NCBI GenBank assembly: GCA_016721735.1
Contig: JADKHM010000016.1
Coordinates: 124,001 to 188,000 of the forward strand
Direction of reading: 5' to 3'
Source of the DNA: Flavobacterium sp.
Lineage (GTDB): Bacteria > Bacteroidota > Bacteroidia > Flavobacteriales > Flavobacteriaceae
Length of the DNA stretch: 64,000 nucleotides
The notes under the pieces were generated by a model, which made no database searches, had not been told where the DNA came from, and was given only the letters and a program-made list of their open reading frames with translations. Below are positions 19,466 to 26,666 of this stretch, piece after piece; the first letter of the stretch is position 1, and each line of letters begins with the position of its first letter. The translations under genes and the position numbers were made by a program.

Positions 19466-20863
19466 ATGAAAAAATTTTCTAGTTTATTTTTAGTATCAGT
19501 GTTAAGCGGTGCTATGACACTTGGAGGTTACAAATTATTGATAGACAATGACGGATTCTTTTCAAAACCCAAAAGCGTAGTTACTCTTGCACCAAGCAAT
19601 TATGCGAAGAATGCCAGCTTTGTTCCTGAAGGCTTAGACTTTACCGAAGCTGCCGACAAAACCGTTCATACTGTAGTGCACGTAAAGAATGTATCATACA
19701 GAACCATCTCAAATCCAATGCTGGAATTTTTCTACGGATACAACGGCGGTCAACAGCAAGAACAAGTCGGAACGGGTTCTGGTGTCATTATTTCTGAAGA
19801 CGGTTATATCGTGACCAACAATCACGTGGTCAAAGATGCGTCTGATATCGAAATCACCTTAAATAACAAAAGGACTTATAAAGCAAAGCTCATCGGAACC
19901 GATTCTAAAATGGATATTGCTTTATTAAAAATCAACGCCGACGAAAAATTGCCTTATTCCGTTTTTGCCGATTCCGACAACTCTAAAATTGGAGAATGGG
20001 TATTAGCCGTAGGAAACCCATACAATCTAACCTCAACCGTAACCGCTGGAATTATCTCCGCCAAAGCGAGAAATTTAGACACCAACGGAATCCAATCTTT
20101 CATTCAAACCGATGCTGCTGTCAATCCGGGAAATAGCGGTGGCGCATTAGTAAATACTAGAGGTGAACTCATCGGAATCAATACGATGATTTCCTCCCAA
20201 ACAGGTTCTTATGTAGGATATTCTTTTGCGGTTCCTTCAAACATTGCTCGAAAAATCATTGAAGACATCATGGAGTTTGGAAACGTACAACGCGGAATCC
20301 TAGGTGTTGAAGGTGGCGAGCTAAATAGTGCTGCTTCTAAAGAATTAGGCGTAAAAGAAACGCAAGGTTTCTATGTGAAAAAAGTAACTAAAAATTCAGG
20401 CGCTGAAAAATCAGGATTAACCAAAGGCGATATCATCGTAAAATTAGACAATCAAAACATCAATACTTACGCGGAATTGTCTGGATTTATCAATACGAAA
20501 AGACCAAACGACAAAGTGCAAGTTTCTTATATCAGAGATGGAAAAACCTACACTGTTCCGGTTGTGTTAACCAAAAACGAATTCTATACCACCGAGTTTA
20601 AAGGCATTGAATTTGAAAACATTGATGCTGCCGACAAAAAGAAATACAAAATAGATGCTGGCGTTCGTATCAAAGAAATAAACAACGACAATCTAAAGCC
20701 TTATTATGATGAACTAAAAGGCACCATTATCCTAAGTATCGATAACATGAAAGCAAACGATGTCGAAACAGTTTCCAGAATCATCGAAAAGAAAGACGAA
20801 AACCAAAGTGTCAGTATCGAAATGATTAACAAAATGGGACAACGTATTCGAATCATCATTTAA
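19466..20863 (+). CDS. Periplasmic serine protease/chaperone, HtrA (DegQ/DegP) family
   Basis: A 465-aa envelope quality-control protease. An N-terminal hydrophobic segment (residues 4-21) acts as signal or anchor. The trypsin-like domain has the triad His120 (VTNNHVV), Asp150 (SKMDIALLK) and Ser224 (NPGNSGGAL). A PDZ domain follows (about 280-370; GVEGGELN, SGLTKGDIIVKLDNQ), and a second, more diverged PDZ-like region ends the protein. It stands alone between the dapF operon and GAPDH, with 219 bp upstream. Which Deg protein it corresponds to cannot be decided. Confidence 0.95.
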   Translation: MKKFSSLFLVSVLSGAMTLGGYKLLIDNDGFFSKPKSVVTLAPSNYAKNASFVPEGLDFTEAADKTVHTVVHVKNVSYRTISNPMLEFFYGYNGGQQQEQVGTGSGVIISEDGYIVTNNHVVKDASDIEITLNNKRTYKAKLIGTDSKMDIALLKINADEKLPYSVFADSDNSKIGEWVLAVGNPYNLTSTVTAGIISAKARNLDTNGIQSFIQTDAAVNPGNSGGALVNTRGELIGINTMISSQTGSYVGYSFAVPSNIARKIIEDIMEFGNVQRGILGVEGGELNSAASKELGVKETQGFYVKKVTKNSGAEKSGLTKGDIIVKLDNQNINTYAELSGFINTKRPNDKVQVSYIRDGKTYTVPVVLTKNEFYTTEFKGIEFENIDAADKKKYKIDAGVRIKEINNDNLKPYYDELKGTIILSIDNMKANDVETVSRIIEKKDENQSVSIEMINKMGQRIRIII

Positions 20864-20903
20864 AATTGGGTTAACCCGTTGGGTATAATTCATTTATTTT
20901 CTT

Positions 20904-21026
20904 AACCACATAGAAGCATAGTCTTTATGAAAATTATCTAGACATTTCATTTTTAACATAGTAAATCATAACTATGTTAACCAATAATTGGTCTCTAAAA
21001 CTTTTTCCCTATGTTTCTATGTGGTT
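20904..21026. repeat. Nested inverted repeat in the HtrA-GAPDH gap
   Basis: Outer arms AACCACATAGAAGCATAG (20904-20921) and CTATGTTTCTATGTGGTT (21009-21026) pair at 17 of 18 positions. Inside, TTAACATAG (20953-20961) and CTATGTTAA (20972-20980) form a perfect 9-bp hairpin, and a CCAAT/ATTGG palindrome follows. There is no coding potential. The remaining part of this 394-bp gap holds a terminator and the GAPDH promoter. Confidence 0.75.
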
Positions 21027-21089
21027 ATTAACTAAAATTTTTAATTTATTTTAATTGGACCCAACTTATTAGGTTAATAATTAATTCTG

Positions 21090-21120
21090 AAAAAACCACT
21101 TCTAATTGAGGTGGTTTTTT
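21090..21120 (+). terminator. Intrinsic terminator
   Basis: A long stem (AAAAAACCAC / GTGGTTTTTT, extended inward by three pairs) with loop TAATT is followed by more T. It ends transcripts from the HtrA side before the GAPDH promoter and is symmetric enough to act in both directions. Confidence 0.8.
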
Positions 21121-21144
21121 TTATGAATATTTTTTACAAAATGC

Positions 21145-21175
21145 TTTACGAAAACGATTGAAATCTATACTTTTG
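21145..21175 (+). promoter_or_regulatory. Bacteroidota-type promoter of the GAPDH gene
   Basis: TTTA-N19-TACTTTTG fits the -33/-7 consensus with exact 19-nt spacing. The predicted transcription start near 21182 leaves a leader of about 75 nt before the GAPDH ATG. Confidence 0.65.
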
Positions 21176-21257
21176 CACCATTCTAAGTCGAAAGACTAAT
21201 CAAAAACGAGTACGATTTTAGAAGAAGACAACACTAACTATTTTATAATTACACACA

Positions 21258-22706
21258 ATGAGCAACACCAATGTATACGAAAAGGAAGTTTCTTTTCAAG
21301 TCGACAGAAGAAGAGCTGGCGTAGAATTTATCAAAATCATCAGCGATTTATGGTATGACAAATCCATCGAAATGGTTTTATTTAGAAACCAATTAATCAA
21401 TCGCAATGTGAGCGATATCATCAACCTACATGAATATGCGGGTGAATTCGTGGGCAAACCGATTTCTATTTTCGACACCGTCGACATTGCCAAAGCGATA
21501 CTGTCTTTGGATTTACCGCCGTCCAAATTAGATATTGGTAAACTAACGTACGAATACAATCTAGAAAACAACAAATACAACAACGCCCGAGCATTTGTTG
21601 TAGACAAACTAAAAAACGCCAAAGACAGTCAAGATATCCAACCCAAAGATGTTGTACTATACGGATTTGGTAGGATAGGTCGATTATTAGCACGTGAACT
21701 CATGTCAAAAATGGGCAAAGGGAATCAATTGCGTTTGCGTGCCATAGTAACCCGCGACAAAAACGACGCGGTTTCTTTAGAAAAAAGAGCTTCTTTGTTG
21801 CGTTATGATTCTATTCATGGTGATTTTCAAGGATCTGTCGTGGCAGATGCAGAAAACAATGCTTTAATAATTAATGGAACGACCGTGCATATCATCACGG
21901 CAAACGGTCCAGAAGAAATTGATTATACTAAATTCGGAATCGAAGACGCTTTGGTGATAGACAATACTGGGGCATTTACAACCCAAGAAGCCTTAGCCAG
22001 ACACCTTACTTCAAAAGGAGCTCAAAAAGTACTATTGACAGCTCCTGGAAAAGGTATTCCTAATATCGTGCATGGCGTGAACCACAATGAATACAATCCG
22101 GATGAAGTCAATATTTTCTCAGCGGCATCCTGCACAACCAACGCCATTACACCGATTCTAAAAGCTCTTGAAGACACTTTGGGCGTGGTAAAAGGACATT
22201 TAGAAACCATTCATGCTTATACCAATGACCAAAATTTGGTAGACAATATGCACAAAAAATACCGTCGTGGTAGAGCAGCTGGATTAAACATGGTAATTAC
22301 TGAAACTGGAGCAGGAACGGCAGTATCTAAAGCGATTCCATCGTTGGCTGGAAAATTAACCTCCAATGCCATTCGAGTTCCAGTACCAAACGGATCTTTG
22401 GTCGTTTTGAATTTAGAAGTCGGCAAAGAAACATCGATTGCAGAAATCAATGCGATTATGAAAAAATATGCGTTAGAAGGCGAATTGGTGGAGCAAATCA
22501 AATATTCGTTGAATAACGAATTGGTGTCTTCCGACATTATTGGCACCTCAGCACCTTCTATTTATGATAGCAATGCGACCATCGTTTCTGGCGACGGGAA
22601 GAATATCGTACTTTATATTTGGTATGACAACGAATATGGTTACAGCCACCAAGTAATTCGTTTGGCAAAATATATCGCGAAAGTAAGACGCTACACTTAT
22701 TACTAG
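21258..22706 (+). CDS. Glyceraldehyde-3-phosphate dehydrogenase, long form
   Basis: Oxidises glyceraldehyde-3-phosphate with phosphate and NAD(P). The dehydrogenase part starts at residue 130 with the Rossmann motif GFGRIGR (136-142); the active site is SCTTN (Cys292) and HAYTND (His319). About 130 residues precede it, an extension well beyond the usual 335-aa enzyme. I believe this long form recurs in Bacteroidota, often beside a normal-length gap gene elsewhere in the genome. Cofactor preference and glycolytic or gluconeogenic direction cannot be settled. It has its own promoter and a strong terminator. Confidence 0.93.
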   Translation: MSNTNVYEKEVSFQVDRRRAGVEFIKIISDLWYDKSIEMVLFRNQLINRNVSDIINLHEYAGEFVGKPISIFDTVDIAKAILSLDLPPSKLDIGKLTYEYNLENNKYNNARAFVVDKLKNAKDSQDIQPKDVVLYGFGRIGRLLARELMSKMGKGNQLRLRAIVTRDKNDAVSLEKRASLLRYDSIHGDFQGSVVADAENNALIINGTTVHIITANGPEEIDYTKFGIEDALVIDNTGAFTTQEALARHLTSKGAQKVLLTAPGKGIPNIVHGVNHNEYNPDEVNIFSAASCTTNAITPILKALEDTLGVVKGHLETIHAYTNDQNLVDNMHKKYRRGRAAGLNMVITETGAGTAVSKAIPSLAGKLTSNAIRVPVPNGSLVVLNLEVGKETSIAEINAIMKKYALEGELVEQIKYSLNNELVSSDIIGTSAPSIYDSNATIVSGDGKNIVLYIWYDNEYGYSHQVIRLAKYIAKVRRYTYY

Positions 22707-22733
22707 TAGATAGAATAAAGAAACAGAGACAAG

Positions 22734-22762
22734 AAAATCCGCTTCATGATGAGGCGGATTTT
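22734..22762 (+). terminator. Intrinsic terminator of the GAPDH gene
   Basis: Stem AAAATCCGC / GCGGATTTT, extended by three inner pairs around loop ATGAT, is followed by a T-rich tail 28 bp after the stop codon. Confidence 0.9.
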
Positions 22763-22775
22763 TTATTTTTAGAAG

Positions 22776-23086
22776 CTAATCCTGCTGTCCGTTATATCTT
22801 TTGTTCCGTTATACTTCACAAAAGGATGCCACTGCCATCAGGGCTAGGGTATCATCGTACCTAGACGTCCGCGTGAGGTTTAGCTTCGCTCGATTCGGCT
22901 GTGCCTCGGGTGATATTAAGAGGAGGACAGCCAGTGGCTGTCAGGTATTTTCTATTTTATCAAAACAATTAGAGGTTACTATGTCATGTAATTGCGTGAG
23001 GGATAAAGGCGATATCCTCGCAGCGCAGCAAGAGATAAAGCCGATAGCCCGACCCTTGTGGTCACGCCCAAAAACAACCAACCAAG
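22776..23086. repeat. GC-richer structured intergenic element
   Basis: The 318-bp gap between GAPDH and the permease is visibly more GC-rich than its surroundings and has no convincing gene. It has a hairpin ATCTTTTGT / ACAAAAGGAT (22796-22827), a perfect GACAGCC-AGT-GGCTGTC hairpin (22926-22942), and two related 17-mers 32 bp apart (GGATAAAGGCGATATCC at 23001 and AGATAAAGCCGATAGCC at 23033). It ends 2 bp before the permease stop, so it would be the 3' untranslated region of that minus-strand gene. From memory, similar GGGCGTGACCAC-type elements recur in flavobacterial genomes. Confidence 0.55.
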
Positions 23087-23088
23087 AA

Positions 23089-24540
23089 CTACTCTTTTTG
23101 CTTCGTCAGATAATATACCGGAATTCCTATCAACATAATCAACACGCCCCAACCACATGTACTGGTTTTGGTGATCAACAAGGCAACAGAAACGGCACTT
23201 GCCACCACAATATAGATGGCTGGCAAAACTGGATAGCCAAATGCTTTATAAGGTCTTTCTGCATCCGGTAACTTGCGACGCAGGATGAATATTCCGTAAA
23301 TGGTCAGGATGTAAAATATGAGTACAATGATGATTACAAAATCTAGTAAGTCGCCATATTTTCCGGTTAAACAAAGCGCAGACGCCCAAATACATTGAGC
23401 CCACAATGCCCAGGCGGGAACGCTTGCCGAATTGAGATGCGACGCTTTTTCGAAAAACAAACCGTCTTTCGCCATGGTATAGTAGACTCTAGCACCAGCC
23501 ATAATCAAACCATTATTACAAGCAAAAGTGGATATCATAATCATGACCGCAATAATCAAAGTTCCTATATCCCCAAAAATATATTGTGAGGCAACCACTG
23601 CCACTCGGTCTGACTTGGCAGTTGCAATTTCTTGAAATGGAATTACTGCCAAATACATTAGGTTGGCTACGATATAAATAATAGTAACGATAAAAGTTCC
23701 TAAAAACAAACTCAAACCAACATTGCGTTTTGGGTTTTTAATTTCTCCAGCAATAAAAGTAACGCCATTCCAAGCATCGCTAGAAAATAGCGAACCTACC
23801 ATGGCAGCGGCGATGCCCGATATTAATGCAACACCACTGATGGGCAGCCAAGAAGCCGATTCCGATACATATGATTTTGTTGCCCACATGTCTGCCCAGT
23901 TGGCATTCCAAATTTCAGATTTGGCGCCGAGTAGGAATCCAAATACAATCAATCCAACCAAGGAAAGTATTTTGATAACGGTTAAGACTGTTTGCAACGT
24001 TTTGCTATTTTTTACCCCTTTACTGTTTAAATAAGTTAGAAAAACAATGGTAATAATTGAGACAATTTGTGCAGCGTGTAAAGTAAAACCGCCCGACTGG
24101 ATGAGAATATTTTCCTCACTCATCACCGGAAAAAGGTAAGCCGCAAACTTAGAAAAACCAACGCCAACTGCTGCAATCGTTCCGGTTTGAATTACTGCAA
24201 AGAAGCTCCATCCATAAAGAAAGGCAATCAATTTGTTATAGGATTCTCGGAGATAAACGTACTGGCCACCGGCTTTTGGAAACATCGAACTCAATTCACC
24301 GTAGCTTACCGCCGCAATCATGGTGATAATTCCAGAGATAATCCAGATTAAAGTCAGCCAACCTGCCGAGCCCACTTGACGTGCAATATCTGAACTTACG
24401 ATAAATATTCCTGAACCGATCATGGAACCAACGACCAGCATTGTTCCGTCTAAAAGACCGAGTTCTCTCTTAAATTCTTCGTGATTTTGGTTTTCCATAA
24501 TGCCTATTTTGATACTATTATTTGGTTTAGTTTCCGTCAT
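23089..24540 (-). CDS. APC-family amino acid permease
   Basis: A 483-aa inner-membrane transporter with about 12 hydrophobic segments. The first has the APC glycine-rich helix VGSMIGSGIFIVSSDIA, and GELSSMFPKAGGQYVYLRE follows, both typical of amino acid/polyamine/cation symporters and exchangers. The substrate cannot be read from sequence. The frame opens at 24540 (MTETKPNN), but the family usually starts near MENQNHEEFKREL, so ATG 24498 is a good alternative. It converges on GAPDH. The structured element abuts its stop. Confidence 0.93.
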   Translation of the reverse strand: MTETKPNNSIKIGIMENQNHEEFKRELGLLDGTMLVVGSMIGSGIFIVSSDIARQVGSAGWLTLIWIISGIITMIAAVSYGELSSMFPKAGGQYVYLRESYNKLIAFLYGWSFFAVIQTGTIAAVGVGFSKFAAYLFPVMSEENILIQSGGFTLHAAQIVSIITIVFLTYLNSKGVKNSKTLQTVLTVIKILSLVGLIVFGFLLGAKSEIWNANWADMWATKSYVSESASWLPISGVALISGIAAAMVGSLFSSDAWNGVTFIAGEIKNPKRNVGLSLFLGTFIVTIIYIVANLMYLAVIPFQEIATAKSDRVAVVASQYIFGDIGTLIIAVMIMISTFACNNGLIMAGARVYYTMAKDGLFFEKASHLNSASVPAWALWAQCIWASALCLTGKYGDLLDFVIIIVLIFYILTIYGIFILRRKLPDAERPYKAFGYPVLPAIYIVVASAVSVALLITKTSTCGWGVLIMLIGIPVYYLTKQKE

Positions 24541-24634
24541 GCTTGTGGCTAAAGATATAAAAAGATATTTGAATCAGTATATGGCAAACAACTAGACAAT
24601 ATGGATTAATGAATGCACGCAATTTAAGTAAAAT

Positions 24635-24665
24635 AGGAAACCCGCCTTAATCAAGCGGGTTTCCT
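24635..24665 (-). terminator. Intrinsic terminator
   Basis: Eleven-bp stem AGGAAACCCGC / GCGGGTTTCCT with a short loop. On the minus strand it is followed by TATTTTA, 60 bp after the DUF4832-type gene stop. Confidence 0.85.
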
Positions 24666-24724
24666 GTTGTAATAACGAAAAAAAAACTAAAAAACTAAAA
24701 TTAACTTATATTCCAAATCTCAAG

Positions 24725-26362
24725 TTATTGCTTATAAATATTTTTTGAAGTGACCACGCCGTTACATTCCACTTTAACAACATAGTATCCGCTTCTCAAT
24801 CCGGAAAGATCGGTTGATCTTGCTTTAATTCTTCCATTTAAATTATATACTTTGATGGTATAATTCTGACTAGGCAAATTATTAATCACTAACGTAGCGT
24901 TACCAACAAATAAAATTTCGACTGGCAATACTGGAACTACTACGACTGTACCTGTAGTAGTTGTCGTTCCTGTCGTTGTTGTACCTGTAGTAGTTGTCGT
25001 ACCTGTTGTCCCCGTACTAGCAGTAGTTCCAGTGGTTGTGGTCGTTGTAGTAGAACCAGAAATAGCAACCGTTTGATTTAGATTATTGTACCCTTTAGTT
25101 GCATCCCAAGTGCCGACATTACCACATCTAATAGCAAATAGCGGACTGGTCAAGGTTGGGTCTGGCAAATTCAAAAACAATTGATAATTTCCTGCGGGTA
25201 CCAAGCCAGTAACGTCTTTTGTCAACTGAATTGAAAGCCCTTTTTTCCATGTGCGAATATCACTACTTACCTCAACGGAATACTCAGTATTGGTCGTTGT
25301 ATTTTTCAAAATCACATAAGCTTTTCTTAGTTTATAGACATTGGCGAAACCAGAATTCGTCATATTGATCGTAATGGTATTATTAGCAAACGCAGAACTA
25401 ACCATCTCAAATCGATAACCTAAGCGTCGTTCCATTTCAGCAAAGCAACCATTGGAAGTCCAATTGGTAATATTCGCAGTCAAATAATCTCTATTGATCA
25501 AACTCCAGTTGTATTTGTTCATTTCAGAAACAGCATTGGTGCAATTAGTTCGAGGAGCATTAATCTGATTGGTTTCACCTGTCATGGGCAAATTATCTGT
25601 TTGAGCAGTTAAGTAGTTGCTATCCGTGGTACTTGGTGCACTTTGCACACTATTTACTAAGAACATACCTGAATCTCCCCACTCTCCAAGAAAAGCGTCG
25701 TTATAAAAGCCCACTCTGCTTTGACCATTTGGATAAAGTCTTTGTTTGTAGTGTAAATACCGCACTTGAATTGGTATTTCAATCGGAGTAGCATTAATCA
25801 TAGCATCCAAAACTTCTTTACGATTCGCCCATTGTGTAGTAGTATATTGGGTATAATCGCCAGTACCAAAATCTGCGACTTGACTGGTGTAATAATTTTC
25901 ACCCCAGCAGCCAATCCAACCGTATTGGTAAGTTGAAATGACATCTTTGTTCGCCTGAATGATGGGTGCCACTTGTTGGATATGCGCCAGAATTTGCGCT
26001 TTTGTAGCGTCTAAAACAGCTGCAGACTCACTTTGCGAATAGGCAAAACGAATCATTACTTTCATCCCTGCATTTCGGATGGTATTGAAATCAGTTTGCA
26101 TGTTTGCTAGGAATGCGCTCGAAATCGGCGTCGAAGTAAACTGAGTTAAGTAAAAAAGCCGCTGAACTACGGAAATATTCTGAGCACGATAAGAACTTAA
26201 AGTACTAGCGGATATAAACGAATAACTAGTTGTTGATCCGCTTGATGAATAGCGATAAAATCCTCTTTCTGGATTTGGAAAACTCTCTGTGCTAACAGTG
26301 TAGCTCTGATTTTGTCCGTGGGCTGCTACTGCCAAGAGTAGCATAAGTAAAAATTTTTTCAT
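24725..26362 (-). CDS. Secreted DUF4874/DUF4832 protein with T9SS tail
   Basis: A 545-aa secreted protein. MKKFLLMLLLAVAAHGQ is a signal peptide. The N-terminal part (NPERGFYRYSS; MIRFAYSQSES; YGWIGCWGENYY) resembles DUF4874, which looks like a glycoside-hydrolase-type barrel, and the centre (GFYNDAFLGEWGDSG; RLGYRFEM) resembles DUF4832. A Thr/Gly-only linker (436-472) leads to a short T9SS type A sorting domain (YTIKVYNLNGRI, GYYVVKVECNG). A polysaccharide substrate is plausible but no catalytic residues are proven. It is monocistronic, with a terminator downstream. Confidence 0.88.
   Translation of the reverse strand: MKKFLLMLLLAVAAHGQNQSYTVSTESFPNPERGFYRYSSSGSTTSYSFISASTLSSYRAQNISVVQRLFYLTQFTSTPISSAFLANMQTDFNTIRNAGMKVMIRFAYSQSESAAVLDATKAQILAHIQQVAPIIQANKDVISTYQYGWIGCWGENYYTSQVADFGTGDYTQYTTTQWANRKEVLDAMINATPIEIPIQVRYLHYKQRLYPNGQSRVGFYNDAFLGEWGDSGMFLVNSVQSAPSTTDSNYLTAQTDNLPMTGETNQINAPRTNCTNAVSEMNKYNWSLINRDYLTANITNWTSNGCFAEMERRLGYRFEMVSSAFANNTITINMTNSGFANVYKLRKAYVILKNTTTNTEYSVEVSSDIRTWKKGLSIQLTKDVTGLVPAGNYQLFLNLPDPTLTSPLFAIRCGNVGTWDATKGYNNLNQTVAISGSTTTTTTTGTTASTGTTGTTTTTGTTTTGTTTTTGTVVVVPVLPVEILFVGNATLVINNLPSQNYTIKVYNLNGRIKARSTDLSGLRSGYYVVKVECNGVVTSKNIYKQ
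24947..25057 (-). repeat. Thr/Gly-coding simple repeat
   Basis: About 37 codons, nearly all Thr or Gly (ACA/ACN and GGN), form a low-complexity interdomain linker between the catalytic-like part and the sorting domain. The unit length is irregular, so replication slippage could change linker length. Confidence 0.8.
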
Positions 26363-26610
26363 AATAGTAGGTTAAGATTTTTATACTTCTTTTTTTTTAG
26401 GGAGAAGCATTACTATCATTTGGGGACAATAATAACACACCACAAATTAATGGGATAAAAAAAATAGTAAAAACAAAAAATCGATGAAGTGATATTTTTT
26501 TTCGATAAAACACATTTAATATTTTATTTTGTATGAATATTAATACAATATTGAAAAACACGTTCGGTGTAGTTCATCGATGTTTTATCAACGAAAAGAA
26601 AAATAGGGCA
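26363..26610. other. AT-rich intergenic region
   Basis: Upstream region of the DUF4832-type gene (minus strand). It is very AT-rich with several A and T runs. I see no gene, no clear TAnnTTTG box at a useful distance and no stable hairpin apart from the aconitase terminator at its far end. Confidence 0.5.
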
Positions 26611-26618
26611 CAAAAAAA

Positions 26619-26642
26619 ATCCCCGATGGACACATCGGGGAT
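26619..26642 (-). terminator. Intrinsic terminator of the aconitase gene
   Basis: Ten-bp stem ATCCCCGATG / CATCGGGGAT with loop GACA. On the minus strand it is followed by a run of T (A8 on the plus strand), 25 bp past the stop. Confidence 0.9.
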
Positions 26643-26666
26643 TATACTAAAAAACAAGAATAAAAT

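Noticed and set aside
22801..23271. 156-codon plus-strand frame across the structured element
   Set aside because: It runs antisense into the permease gene and has no family likeness; the region is better explained as a repeat element.
24947..25057. Possible CRISPR array in a repetitive stretch
   Set aside because: Repeats are short, irregular and in frame as Thr/Gly codons; no unique spacers and no cas genes.
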